Below, piece after piece: positions 34,252-44,825 of a stretch of DNA of 64,000 nt (positions are counted from its first letter, which is position 1; each line of letters begins with the position of its first letter). The notes below the pieces were generated by a model. The model saw only the letters and a list, made by a program, of their open reading frames with translations. It had not been told where the DNA came from and ran no database searches. Origin of the DNA: Phytoseiulus persimilis (Eukaryota > Arthropoda > Arachnida > Mesostigmata > Phytoseiidae); NCBI GenBank assembly GCA_037576195.1, contig CM075102.1, forward strand, positions 5,270,001-5,334,000. The letters are read 5' to 3'. A program made the translations under genes and the position numbers.

Positions 34252-34674
34252 CAGGGGTGGGCAAAGTGCGGCCCGCGAGTGGACCACTGTGTTCGGGCAG
34301 GGCCCTGCTCAACAAGCGCTTGAAAACGCCGAATCGCTTCCATGGAAAAGAGATTTGACATTTCCTACGATCTTCCCCAACCTGAGTGAATCTCCGTAAC
34401 TTGGTGGACGGGTGAGTCGAGTGTTCACTCTTCGATAGGCACATCGAGGTGTTGTGATTTCTCTGGAGCTCAGGTTTCTGATGCACCCAAAGGAAACGAT
34501 TCCTGAGCTTGAAACCTCATCTTTGCCGGATGTCGCTCTTTGGAGACATGTCACATGGATAAGGAATACTTCGAGCTCGCTGAGATACGTTTTATGTGGC
34601 GGCCCGTAAGTTTGCACGGCCGCGATGGTGCTGTGCACTGCGGCCCGCGGGCCGCACCAAATTGCCCACCCCTG
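34252..34674. mobile_element. Non-autonomous hAT element, complete (423 bp)
   Basis: The terminal inverted repeats are CAGGGGTGGGCAA... and ...TTGCCCACCCCTG, followed inward by the GC-rich GCGGCCCGC words common at hAT ends. The target duplication is TTCTAAAT (34244-34251 and 34675-34682), the 8 bp diagnostic of hAT elements. No transposase ORF, so it must have been moved in trans. Related copies are at 32742-32860 (truncated) and 58723-59052 (own 8-bp duplication), with a remnant near 38480-38493. Confidence 0.93.
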
Positions 34675-34829
34675 TTCTAAATGCTCATTGTTTTTTAGAG
34701 GTGATTGTTGTGGTCAACCAAGTTACGTATGTCAACTATCGTAGTCATTTGCAACTGCAGCAAACTAACATCATGTCTGTTCCCTCGCGAACCCCAACTG
34801 AGAACGATGCACGCATCACTGAGTCCTGG

Positions 34830-35930
34830 GACCTATTCGCCGGAGACCGCGGCTTCCGTCGGGGCCGCGGCGTGGTTCCGAGAGACTCGGAGTTTGTTCC
34901 GGAGCTGAATTCTTTCGAATGAAGCCCCGGCACCACGCAGACGGCTGAGAAATCGGTTGGGCTCGCTCTTCGCCCTCGTCAGAGACCAAAACTTGGGAGG
35001 ATCCAGGTCTGAACAGCAAACATTATCACTGTAGGCAGAAACCGCGGGTTTCGCGCAAATAGCGGGGCGCTGCCTCGAAGTCTCGAGCGGGACCCGCTCT
35101 CGCGGCGGAGGTTCCCGTTCAATCAAATATAGTCAACCACCGCCCGTCGAAGCTCCAGTAGCCTTTGAGCCTTCTCTGCGGTCGGATAGGGTTTCGCTAG
35201 AGCCCCAGAGAACATGATTCTGACTCAACCGACGGCGTCTGGGCTCGGAAGATCGTTGTGGAAGACGAAGAGTTCTACAGAAGAAGCAGGCTTCGGCTCT
35301 GCGCCGGTTCACTGCGAATAACTCTATATTGAATAAACACAAGTGAACCACCGGAATCCCGACCTGATCGATCCATGTACATTGATAGAAGCAGAGGGCT
35401 TCCTCTTTTCGAGGAGGGCATCGAGAGCCGGTCAGGTGTGCAAGCCAACAAGGATAGAGATCCGAAGTTAGAACGAAATTTATTGGAACAGATGACACAA
35501 TGACGGCAGGTGATAAGAGTGGGCATCTCCGAAGGTTCGACGGGAAACCAAATCTCAGGTGGATTTACTGGATATTGTCTCCAAAGCCAACGGGGTTGAG
35601 ATCCCTGATGACGCGCGAACACAGACGCTCCCCAAGAATCGTGAACCGACTCGGGGAGCCGGAGAGGCTGGGTTGCCTCGGAATGCCACGAGATACGAAT
35701 CCTCCCCTGGCACATGTCAAGTCAGCTCTCTTAGGTCGCAGGGGAGATACCTGGCTTCTTCGGGGAGCTTCCGAGATGAGAACAAACCTCTACAGTCTCT
35801 TACATCCGACAGCTTTTAACCCCTCTGATCCTTGAGAATCCCTCGCTATGTCCGGCTCTCTCGAGTTCTTTTGAAAGGATGCTCGCATCCAGGAATCGAT
35901 TTCTCGAAAATCCTACTATAGGCGCGGAAA
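34830..35930. repeat. Partial segmental-repeat copy: nanos upstream flank without nanos
   Basis: Matches 3570-4625 (and 44985-46010), the sequence 5' of the nanos-like gene, beginning at about CCGGAGACCGCGGCTTCCGTC. The nanos ORF, acidic gene and R1 fragment are absent, and the copy passes directly into the inverted-repeat element at about 35935. This is evidence for a fourth, deleted repeat unit. No gene. Confidence 0.75.
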
Positions 35931-35934
35931 AGAG

Positions 35935-36760
35935 CTGTAGAAACTTTCCCCAATGAGTCGTGGTTTGCGAGCTACAGCGCCCTCAAAACCTGGAATCGAG
36001 CATGGGTCAACCAAGCTCTAAAAATCGTTGTGAAAGACGACGAAGAGACGATTTCCGACGTGTACGGTAACTGAACTACGGAGTGAGGTTAAGATTACAT
36101 AGAGATCAAATGGGAACTCGGAGAGATCGGTTGCTCGAGATATCCTAGCATTGCATGGAGATGTTCGACGTCCCGCGGGCAGATGGACTGATCATTCACG
36201 ATCGGACCATGAGGATGTGCCATTCGAAAATTACGTGAGCTGAACATGAGCGACTCCACGGCTAGTCATTCTTGGATCTCCAAATCCAAAAATGCGCACA
36301 GAATCTCGTCGCGGAAAATCGTGAATTAGATCAGAGCCTTGGCAGTGGGACCACCGTCGCGAGGTGCGATTTTCAGGACATGGCCCGGTACCAGAAACCT
36401 TTCACAACGTTTTCAGCGCTTTCGCAGATCCCACAGGCTGCCATAGTGGCCCACGCTGGATTTCAAGTTTCGAGGGTGCTATAGCTCACAAACGAGGGCC
36501 CATTAAAAAAGTTTCATCAGCCGTTCTTCATCTCTCTAGAACGCCTGCTGATCGCAATCTATCCGATTGGTTACGGAGTTGTACAGTTCAGAGCCTTTTC
36601 TCGTCAGCGCATCGGTGAACTGGACTGGCAGAACTTCGCCTTCTTTCTCAAATTCCAGAATGCTACGGCGAAATACTAAGACTGCCCTCACCATCCCCCC
36701 GAACTCTGAACCGTTGGTTCTAAGTCGCTCATTGGTCCTGAGCTTCCGATATCCTCGCCT
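35935..36760. mobile_element. Inverted-repeat element, copy C (internally deleted)
   Basis: Keeps the start of the left arm (about 35935-36030), a short part of the central ORF (36036-36240, with stops) and the right arm (36290-36760). Compared with copies A and B, most of the left arm and the central ORF are gone. Confidence 0.6.
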
Positions 36761-36924
36761 GCGTTCGAGGGTTGTGCCTTATATTCGAGGTTCGTGTTCT
36801 TCTGACTATCATTCTGCGAAATTCTGCGACCTCGACGATTCCGCCTGAAAACGCAATCTGTAGTTCAGGGAGTGCTCTAAAAGCTTGCGTGTCGGTAGAT
36901 AATCAGAGGACACCTTTCATCATC

Positions 36925-37046
36925 ATGCCTTCCACCGATGGAGACAGGTACGGGCTCGAGAAAATCGATGGATCGAGCCGGAAGAGACGGGAGTGCAGCC
37001 CGGATCTCGACAGCACGGACGTGAATCAACCGGGACCATCCTCCAG
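36925..37046 (+). CDS. Gene X first coding exon, copy C
   Basis: 122 nt from ATG to CAG|GTGAGT, the same length as the other two copies. Encodes MPSTDGDRY..., the basic SSRKRREC motif and a Pro/Ser-rich end (NQPGPSS). The 130-bp intron (37047-37176) ends TTCCAG. It lies 165 bp past the right arm of the inverted-repeat element, as in the other units. Function unknown; a nuclear protein is the best guess from the basic cluster. Confidence 0.5.
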
Positions 37047-37176
37047 GTGAGTGACGAGGGCTCGAGGCCATCTTCCCAGTTAATTTCCCGAGCTCCAAGG
37101 GTCACTTCGTGTGAGTCTTCGTGTTATGTGTGATGGTTGGCTCGTTATAGTGAGACAGATCCTCCTCGTGTTCCAG

Positions 37177-37680
37177 GAAGCCACCGAGCAATCTGATCAA
37201 GAAACGCAGGAGAGCCACCCATGGGGGGGCATAACGTTGAGGAAGAGCTGTATGGAACCCTGTGGCGCGTCTTTCGGGATCCCTCCGAAACGTATATCAA
37301 GACAATGGATGAATCTTCGAGGGACAAAACACTTCGAATTGTGTTGCTCAGGTTATGGGGATAGCACATCGCTGCTGGCGTTTCGGAACAACTTGACAGC
37401 GGCAGGGATGCTTGAGATGCTTTCAAAAGCGGTTTGGAATCCGAGGCTGATCCTCGACCTGACAGCAGCATGAGGGGGATGAGATCGTTGATTGAATCAT
37501 TGGTTCCAGAAATAAAGCAGTGCAGAAAAAAAAACTTTTTTGATGTACTTGACATTTCCTCTGAGCGAGGCTTCATAGCCTCGGAGGCAGGCGAGCTCCG
37601 TTCGTCTTCAGGTCCGAGAGTAGCACGCCACGATGGCTTTCGGCTGTCGTCCGGTTGAATTGTACTATGATCTCGGGAAA
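37177..37680 (+). pseudogene. Gene X downstream region, copy C
   Basis: In the spliced phase it continues with NLIKKRRRATHGG and then TAA. A different frame reads well for about 40 codons (EEELYGTLWRVF..., ...TLRIVLLRLWG) before TAG. Both stops have counterparts in other copies. Either the last coding exon is short, or an old frameshift separates the two parts. The inverted copy of this block is at 1-282. Confidence 0.4.
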
Positions 37681-37896
37681 GCTCGACAGCAGCGGCCCCA
37701 GGAAACTCGTGTGTGTTCGAGGATGGATATCGGATGATCAGCGGAACCGACTGTCGCAGTGTTTCGGTCGACTCCTTAGCACTAGAGGGCTTGAATTCGA
37801 CAGGAGCCCTAAGAAAAATCGACGGATCTCGTAATACATCGTTGTGGGAGCCTAAGAGCAACTTGGTTTCATCCCACGAATAGTAGTTGAGACTAC

Positions 37897-38180
37897 ATCA
37901 GGGCTCGACTGGCCTTCCAAACTGTCTCGATTGCATGGTCCTCCACTGGTCCAGGGGATCTGTTGGCGTTTGCGCATGCTCACGGATCAGAGATCTACGA
38001 GAGGATCTTCATCTTGGGAATGAAACTTCACTTCGATGTATTCGTGCGTCACGGGCGCTGTCTTCCCTGCAGCAACTTGACAGAATCAGATTGCGGCACA
38101 TCATATTTCGCCGCGTTCGAGGATCGGATCCCCCTCAGGTTCCGTGCGTACCGTCCCGACCTTATTCTTCCAATAGAGTC
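37897..38180 (+). pseudogene. Unidentified coding-like block Y, copy C
   Basis: The plus-strand frame with FAHAHGSEIYERIF, FDVFVRHGRC, CSNLTES and IPLRFRAYRPDLIL has protein-like composition and recurs at 56538-56726. There it is split by about 1.47 kb of other sequence and resumes at 58197. This copy lacks about 47 bp (after 38170) that the other keeps. No family recognised. Confidence 0.3.
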
Positions 38181-38493
38181 TTCTTCTCATGCCTCCGCAA
38201 AGAGCGCATCCCTGTCAGCGAGCGCGTACAAGTTACGATCACGTGCGCTTCTGTGGACTCGAGAGGCTCGTTCGAGATGAGTGTAGTAGCAGCTTTCGAG
38301 TTCTCGGGGATTTCACTCACCGTGAGATGTTTCCATACGCGGACCATACCGTAAGAGAGTTTTGGTAGGGCTTTTATGAGGGATAACTCCATGGCGGTGG
38401 AGATTGACAATTTGTGGGGATTCTGTGAACTGTTGGCCATTCCCGAAGTGATTTCGGAAAACTTTGTATAACACCAAGTTGCCCACCCTGGAA
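38181..38493. other. Flank with hAT remnant
   Basis: No gene. Resembles 58330-58600. The last bases (CAAGTTGCCCACCCTG, 38478-38493) are the right end of a hAT element whose body is deleted here but present at 58723-59052. Confidence 0.5.
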
Positions 38494-39935
38494 TGAATAC
38501 TTGCTTGCCAATCCTCTCTTCAAGTCTCGACGTCGTTGTCCTGATCCTATCCCGAAACACTTCATTGGCGCAGTCGTAATCGTTGGCGCAATCGTAATTC
38601 TTGAAACTTGGTTCTCACGACACGAGGCCATTGTGGAGGAAGCCACCCCATCCATTAAACTCCGAACTTAACTACTGCTCAAGGCGTCGAGGCCGACGGA
38701 ATATGCCAGTCTCCTCAGTCCGATCTCACCAGAGCTACCCAGAGCCAAACGATATGATGATCTCGTTGAAATCCTCAGGACGAGTTTCGGACCCTCGAAA
38801 TCAATATTTCGAAGACGTCATGACATCTTAAGTCTACATTTTCCGTTGACAGCTCTAGATGATCCAGACGAAATTGTAGAATGGGCCAATCTCAAGGGCG
38901 ATCATTTAGAGTGGAACAGCATGTCCGTGAAAAGTTCAAAATTTTCCTCGCCATCAACTACGCAGCTGGTCCGAGCTTCAGAAACATTCGCAATGTTATG
39001 TTGGGAGCAGCTGATGACGAGACTGACTTAACAGTAAAAGAGTTACGGGAGGTCGTCACGCGGTACGTTACCCGAACCAGAGATTCTACAATCGACACAT
39101 CTGACCCCATCGGAGTGGCCCCCAACATCAGCCATGTTGAACATAGACCAGTGCGCCAACCACCGAAATCGCGTCAAGACTTGAGACTGCGGGATCAACC
39201 GGAACGACAATCTCCGAAGGTGGGAGATTCTTCAATCTGTGCGAGTTGTGGAGGTCCACATAATCGTCGAACGTGTAAACATCTCACGTCCACCTGTGTC
39301 TCCTGTCACAAAATAGGCCATATTGAACCAGTTTGTCGAGCCTTGCTACGCGAGGAACCGAAACTCAGTTTCGGGACATTAAATGTTCTCGCCTCCAGCA
39401 TGGGAGAATCCGCGCCAAACAGCGGTCGTCCTTTTGCATCAATTATCCTGAATATATTGCCCGCCGAGATCCGGAACGACACCGGCGCAGACGTAACAGT
39501 GATAGGTAAGATGTTATGGATGCGCATCGGATCACCAGGCCTACAGCCTGTGAAATCCCTATGTTTGGCAACTGACGGATAGGGTTTGGATGTTCTTTGT
39601 TATTTCGAAGCCGATATCTCACCATCTCGAGATTCGAGCTCCAGCTTCCGCGATCGTGTTTTCGTCCTGCAGGAACAAGAGACGGCTATTCTTGGTTGTC
39701 GTCAAACATTCGAACCGCGTCGTCTCGTACCAGGCTCTTCCATTCAGACATCTTCTATCGAAGAAGTCGGAACTCCGGAAATATGGGCATCGCGTTTTCA
39801 TAAGGTGTTCAAAGAAGGGCTGGGCCGCTGTACCAAGATGCAAGCCACTCTCGAGCTCAAGGAGAGTTTCGAACCAGTCCATCTTCGAGCAAGACCTCTG
39901 AAGATCTCAACGTCGTTGTCCTGATCCTATCTCGA
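38494..39935 (+). pseudogene. Ty3/gypsy retrotransposon fragment: gag, protease, start of RT
   Basis: Gag comes first (about 38690-38900: RLLSPISPELPRAKRYDDL...). A frameshift near 38920 follows, then the Gag C-terminal half (VREKFKIFLAINYA). Two zinc knuckles lie at about 39241-39340: CX2CX3HX4C and CX2CX4HX4C. Next are an aspartic protease motif, NDTGADVTVIG (about 39475), an in-frame TAG at 39580-39582, and the linker before RT (VFKEGLGRCTK..., about 39805). The element is cut at about 39910, before RT catalytic motifs; no LTRs were found. The DTGA protease and GLG...LKE...RARP linker fit Ty3/gypsy elements. The same gag with the same frameshift is at 59061-59801. Confidence 0.75.
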
Positions 39936-39954
39936 TACACTTTCGAAGCCCAAC

Positions 39955-40100
39955 TCCTCTGGCTCCTCTGCTTACAGACCCATCAGCTGTTTATCCTCCC
40001 TCTCCAAGGCAGTGGAGCAAATCGTCCACTCACGGCTCTGTAGTGAGCTCAAGGACAGAGGGATGCCTTCCAGAGACCAGTACGGTTTTCATCCCTTCCG
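39955..40100 (+). pseudogene. R1-like RT fragment
   Basis: One frame reads SGSSAYRPISCLSSLSKAVE, then RLCSELKDRGM and DQYGFH, the RT block around YRPISLL...QFGFR of R1/Jockey-type elements, close to but distinct from copy B. Only about 48 codons. Confidence 0.7.
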
Positions 40101-40420
40101 CTCCAAAGGTCCACCGGCACCGGCGGTCCATCGCTCGGAACATTGCGGCGATAGGCTGCGATTTCCAGTGGAATCCTCGGACCAGGGATCATCGGAAAGC
40201 GAAATGAATTTGCTCCCGGATGTTGCATAGTTTTGAATCAGGCGAGCCTACTTTTCGCCCAACTTGAGCTACAGATCTCCGCCGAATTCGCTTCCTCAAT
40301 CTGCGAAAATCATTCCGTCTCCACGGTGACAAGTTGCCGATTTCCTCGAGAGGGAGAGAGAGCACGGGGAGGAGAGCCACAGAGAGAATTCGGGAGAGTT
40401 ACTTGGCAGTAGCGAGATGG
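40101..40420. other. Unassigned stretch
   Basis: No gene recognised; a short GA-rich run (GAGAGGGAGAGAGAG) lies at 40345-40359. Confidence 0.4.
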
Positions 40421-41280
40421 TTATCTAACCAACGAGAGGGTTAAGATGCCTCCAGCGTATCTCCGGTGTCTCTGTACATTGTAGCGATCGTAATGCAGCA
40501 AACCTGCGATCGTCCCTGTTCTACATTCGTCAGTGACCTTCGCGGGGAGCTCTGCAAGGAGGAGGGAGAACCCCGTGCAGCTCAGTGGTTCGCCTTGTGG
40601 TGTTCCGCGGTTCTGTTGTATGTCAACGCTGGTTCCTGCTCCGATGTTGACTTCGAGTGAGTCTTCATTGTAGAAACTCTCGATGACTCTGAGAAGTTGC
40701 CCATTGTCTCCTGCTCGCTTGGAGGCGCTTACCATTCTCTGTCTTGGTGCTGAATCGAAGGCTTTCTGACAGTCTATCAGAACGGCGTACGTATGTCCTT
40801 TCGTGGTGAGACTTCTCTCTATTTCCGACATGACGACGTGGAGCGCGTCTTGCGTTCCAAGGCCCCGTCGGATTTCGAACTGCTGTGGGTCAGGTGGTCT
40901 TCGATCAAGTACTGTATTCTTCTGATTAATTCCTTGAAGAAAATTTTCTTGAGGGTCGACTTGCTCGCGATCCCCCTGAAGAGAGCCGTGCTGCTCTTTG
41001 AATTCGGTGTCTTGCCTTTGAATAGTAGCGTGAGTCGGGCCCGATCCCACGAACTCGGTACTCTTCCTCCCAGCATGATATTGTTGAAGAGACGCACGAT
41101 CAGATCTGCTGTGATGTGGGTGGTCGCTTCCCAGTGTTCGTAGTATTGTCCGCTTATTGGGACCACCATTGGGATTATTGGACCAGCTTTTTTGGACCGG
41201 AGCCCTCGCATCGCCGGGAATGTATCCAGTACTGAACCCAGCGTGAACTGGATTCGGTATGATCAGCCCATCCACTCAAT
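40421..41280 (-). pseudogene. Non-LTR reverse transcriptase fragment, distinct lineage
   Basis: Minus strand, two frames. Upstream: VPSSWDRARLTLLFKGK (41211-40990 frame). After a shift near 40940: motif A-like LIDCQKAFDSAPR and motif B-like RGTPQGEPLS. Motif C is not convincing (a HYDRY-like string at the expected place), so the RT is incomplete or decayed. The motifs differ from both the R1-clade and CR1-like elements here; an R2/R4- or CR1-type origin is possible, but I cannot assign the clade. Confidence 0.65.
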
Positions 41281-41368
41281 GGGTACAGACTGGCCCTGTT
41301 CCGAAGAGATCCAATTGGGGCCATTCCACTACACTTTGAAGTCATCGTGAGGGGCGCTTAACAGAGTT

Positions 41369-41690
41369 TCATAATTTCGAGGAGATGTCCGGTCTCATCA
41401 TCAGCAACGTGACCAAGGTTTCTTGTTCCAGTCTCGTCAAGACGGACATATGGGAAAAATCCAGCTTGATTGGAGTGTTAAACTCTGCGAAGCTTTTCAT
41501 CGCCCGATTGAGATCGGCTCCTTTCACGGATTCGGACGTTTTCCACGTTCGTCCAATATTTTTCAACTCGGCCGAAAGACACTTGTTTGTGTTAAAGCAG
41601 CGGGAAGGAGGCGTTGACTCAATCGCTCGGTACAGTATGAGTTATCTGCTCACTTATTATGAATGTGGTAAACATGAGTCAGTACACTGA
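41369..41690 (-). CDS. Hypothetical helix-rich fragment
   Basis: The minus strand reads SAELKNIGRTWKTSESVKG, then MKSFAEFNTPIKLDF and LTRLEQETLVTLLMMRP before a stop at 41369. Protein-like composition, no recognised family. It may be a downstream part of the gene represented at 41790-42807. Confidence 0.25.
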
Positions 41691-41789
41691 AGAACTCTTG
41701 TAACGATCACGAATCTCTTCAGTTGGCACAGACTGGCAAATTCTCTTTCTGGAGGGCTGGGAGTTTGAGGAGTCTTTCGGAGGAAGAAC

Positions 41790-42152
41790 TCAGCCGGGGA
41801 AGCTCCAGTAAGTTCTTCTCGAATGATCTCCGCGCGGTGCTACTTTGATCCGAAACACTCGAAGGGAGGAATTGAGAATGGTCCTCCTGAGCGCGTGAGG
41901 CTCGTCAATCCCTAGAGGAGTCGCAAATGGTCGCGTGATCTTGCGTGACTGAGATAACAACCCACTGGTCACACCCATGCTTCTGGGAATCGCACGAATG
42001 TAGGAATGCTCGTCCATCAATCCTCCGATTGAAGATTGAGAACTTACCGAGTATCCGCCCTGACAAGCAAGCACACTGAGGGATGCTCGAAAAATCAGCC
42101 GGAACTGTTCATTCGACACAGGCATTATGGGATCCAAATCACACCGCCTCAT
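41790..42152 (-). CDS. Hypothetical protein with MD..I.IPR..V block
   Basis: A 120-codon minus-strand ORF. Residues around 35-65 (Y.VSS......MDEHSYIRAIPRSMGV) resemble a second minus-strand ORF at 48781-49017 (MDGQCFISPIPRNMDV) at the protein level more than at the DNA level, hinting at an old paralogue pair. No known domain recognised. It sits just downstream, on the same strand, of the block at 42190-42807. Confidence 0.35.
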   Translation of the reverse strand: MRRCDLDPIMPVSNEQFRLIFRASLSVLACQGGYSVSSQSSIGGLMDEHSYIRAIPRSMGVTSGLLSQSRKITRPFATPLGIDEPHALRRTILNSSLRVFRIKVAPRGDHSRRTYWSFPG

Positions 42153-42189
42153 GGGTGAGCTTACTCGAATGGAAGAGAAAAAATCAAGT

Positions 42190-42807
42190 GCATCCCCAAT
42201 CTGGCAAGATCATCATCGGCTGAGCAACGGGAAAGAGTTGTTGAGGAGGTAAATACTCTGCTCGGGGTGTCATGGAGCTCAGGGAGAATGAAGCGCAGAA
42301 TAGGAAATACATCGTTGAAGTTTCATTGAGCGAGACGAGCCCCGTTCCCCCAAATGTTCGCAGGCGTTGTTGAACCAGGCAACGAATGAGCTCTCCGGGA
42401 TTGTGGGAGCCCAAAGGTCGCAGCGATTCTGTATGAATTTTCTGGCTTCTTTACATTCAATGTTCGCTCTCCGGAATGCAGCCAACTTCTCACACATGTC
42501 GCGGTATCTTGGGAATAGCTTCTCCTAAGTTTTCAAGATCAGCAAGGGGTGGATTATGTGCTCTTCTTGTGGTCGAATCGAAGAACTCGTCGTACAGGTG
42601 CCAAACTAGGGAAGCCTGTTCGAACACGGAGATAGCGATCCGTTTCGCCTGGATCACCGAGACAGAGTCCTCGGAAACCACAGCGCATCCCCTCAAGAAG
42701 AGTAGATTCTCCACGGCCCCACCACGCACCTCCCACGGGCAAAGTGGCTCACCCGCTCTTTGGTTGATCGAGGGCATATTCAAACGCCGCAGCCTCCTCC
42801 TGGCCAT
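42190..42807 (-). pseudogene. Unidentified coding-like block, copy II
   Basis: Same two overlapping minus-strand frames as 790-1394 (42807-42490 and 42497-42279), with the same break. The upstream frame is identical to copy I in all 105 residues. Downstream, copy II has short insertions (for example AGCTCAGGG at about 42274). Function unknown. Confidence 0.35.
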
Positions 42808-44202
42808 CCGGACCCGAAAAGACCCCGCTTCTGGGCGCCGAGGCGTCTCCCGAGAGCTTCAGACGCAGATCAAGGCTAACACGCTCTGGACACACGGGTG
42901 ATCATCTTAGGACTCTTGAGGTCTGAGCATAGAAACTGAGGACTGAAGATAGAACATTACTGTCGAAACCGGCATTTGACGGGTTTTGACGGGCACTGAG
43001 GAAGCATGCCGGGTTGAACTCTGTAAGACCATGTGTGTCAGAGTACAACGTCGATTATTTCACCCCCGATTACTTCAATCATTCGAATTCCAACCTTGAT
43101 AATTTTATCTTCAATTACGGTGCGAACCCTATTATTCCAACCTTGATTCTTCCACCTCTTTATTATTTCAACCTAGTTCTGCATCGCTTGGTTGAAATAA
43201 TCGAGGTTTCACTATTCTTTCACCATCGGTCGCTCCAAGGGGTCGGGTGGGGCCGAGCGTCGATCCGAAAGGCGGTCAGTATCCAAACGGAAGTCTGAGT
43301 ACTCTGTACGTGAATGTGTTGGGATAACGATATTGTGTAAAGTAAATAAGTTCTCAACCTGAGCCCCAACCCACCCCGAGCCATACGGCCCCTAAGGTTC
43401 AGTTCCAACTTCGCTGGTAAACCCTTGATCAGATCTCCCTAGATGGAGCCGCAGCAATGATGAGCACAATGGAATGAATTGATTGAAAGTCCAACGGTAT
43501 CTATCTCAATGGCTGTGGTCCGCTACATCGGACGGCGACACCCTTATTATCCGCACACACTTCAGTGAGCGCTCGAATCGATGTCTAAGGAGTGCTCTGG
43601 AAGCGACGGGAAACACTCCCCGGCTGGTGAGGAAGGCTCGACTGGAATCTCAAGCATGGCGCGGCCATGTCTTTGGCTCTGAGTCAAATGGGACGCTCTT
43701 CATTCCTCGAGTCGTAGGATCAGCTTCCGGCTCTTTCTTTAACCTCTTTCGGCCCCTGCTGATTGGTACGTTCGCCCTGTGACGACACTCCGCGGCGAGC
43801 TCCACGCTTGATGAGTTCTTGCGAGACACGTCCTTGTCTAGTCCTGCAATCGCATATCCGTGGTAGCACGGCGCCGTTGAGCACATCGCTAGTTGGCCTC
43901 CGTGAAGCTTTCGCCCGACTTAGTTGGGCTTCTTTTCGTCATGACGCCACTCGCGAATGTGTTTGCGATCCTTAGCGAGCATGCGTCACTGGATCCACCG
44001 AACAAATTGGGGTACTCCTGTTCTTCCATTTCTCAGGAGCAGTCTGGTTGGAGAAGGAGTGTTACAAATCCAAGAAGGGCCAGCTGTCCTCCAAAGCATT
44101 CCCAGCGTGGATTTATCTTGGAGAGTTGACTTCAGTGACCGGTCGCTCACACCAAAGAAAACTCTGGAGAGGTAGTTTGAGTTTGATTCCACGAGACATA
44201 TC
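42808..44202. repeat. Segmental repeat flank, copy II
   Basis: Parallels 1395-2787. Includes the hairpin (43162-43173/43190-43201) and a shortened version of the 2088-2471 ORF (43650-43886). No additional gene. Confidence 0.6.
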
Positions 44203-44208
44203 TTTATT
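44203..44208 (-). promoter_or_regulatory. Polyadenylation signal of nanos-like copy II
   Basis: AATAAA on the minus strand, about 65 nt past the nanos-like stop. Confidence 0.6.
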
Positions 44209-44273
44209 TCAGGTATCATTTTGATGGCGCCCTGTCAGAAATATTGTACAGTCTGTTTCTGATAGTTCAGAAG

Positions 44274-44825
44274 CTACGTACATTCAACCCAGAAGCTCGT
44301 CCTTTTTTGACGTAAGAAGTTCGGTTTTTTAGGGTTAGGCAACGTTGGGCAGTAACTATAAGTATGGGCATAGTCCCCTCCCTGGCAGTTGCACAAATGA
44401 CACCTTAACCTCCTCAAAGAAGGGCAGGCGACCGTGCCGTTCGGAGCACGCAGATTGTGTCCCTGGCTAACTACCCGAGGTTCGCCCTTCTTGCAACAGA
44501 ACGGACAATACCCGAGCTCCCAGAGAGGCACAGTAACGATGCATTCCGCGAACTGTACCTTGGAATTCGGAGACACGGGTATCGGAGCCGAGAACTTCCA
44601 TTCCTGTTTGGTCCGGAAGAGAGAAGGCATCCTCTTCTGGAGCTTTTTCCGGTCCCTTGATTGCCTCACTCGTGCTTCTTGCGGATTCGCTGCGAGCGGT
44701 GCGTGGTCGGCTACTTCTGGTCCAAGATCTCGATTCCGGAGGAGGTCAATCTCGAGGATCAATCGTTCGAAGTCCTTCTGAGATTCAAGCGATTCTCTCA
44801 TGGCAGCGCGAGCAGAGGCAAGCAT
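44274..44825 (-). CDS. Nanos-like RNA-binding protein, copy II
   Basis: Intact 183-codon frame. All eight zinc ligands are kept at the same residues as copy I (C107, C110, H123, C134; C142, C145, H154, C159). Differences from copy I include K10R, F24L, a two-residue change at about 38-39, H74Q and S156Y; only the last falls in the zinc domain, between ligands H154 and C159. The acidic-protein gene lies 1.7 kb upstream on the same strand. The same spacing in unit III suggests the pair was duplicated together. Whether this copy is expressed cannot be told from sequence. Confidence 0.85.
   Translation of the reverse strand: MLASARAAMRESLESQKDFERLILEIDLLRNRDLGPEVADHAPLAANPQEARVRQSRDRKKLQKRMPSLFRTKQEWKFSAPIPVSPNSKVQFAECIVTVPLWELGYCPFCCKKGEPRVVSQGHNLRAPNGTVACPSLRRLRCHLCNCQGGDYAHTYSYCPTLPNPKKPNFLRQKRTSFWVECT

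Larger units (their letters stand above)
32861..34372. repeat. Tandem duplication, unit 2
   Basis: Second copy of unit 1. It is about 270 bp shorter because its minisatellite (A5) has about six fewer monomers. It ends inside the complete hAT element. Confidence 0.9.

Noticed and set aside
34252-34674. Autonomous hAT transposon
   Set aside because: 423 bp with no ORF resembling a transposase.
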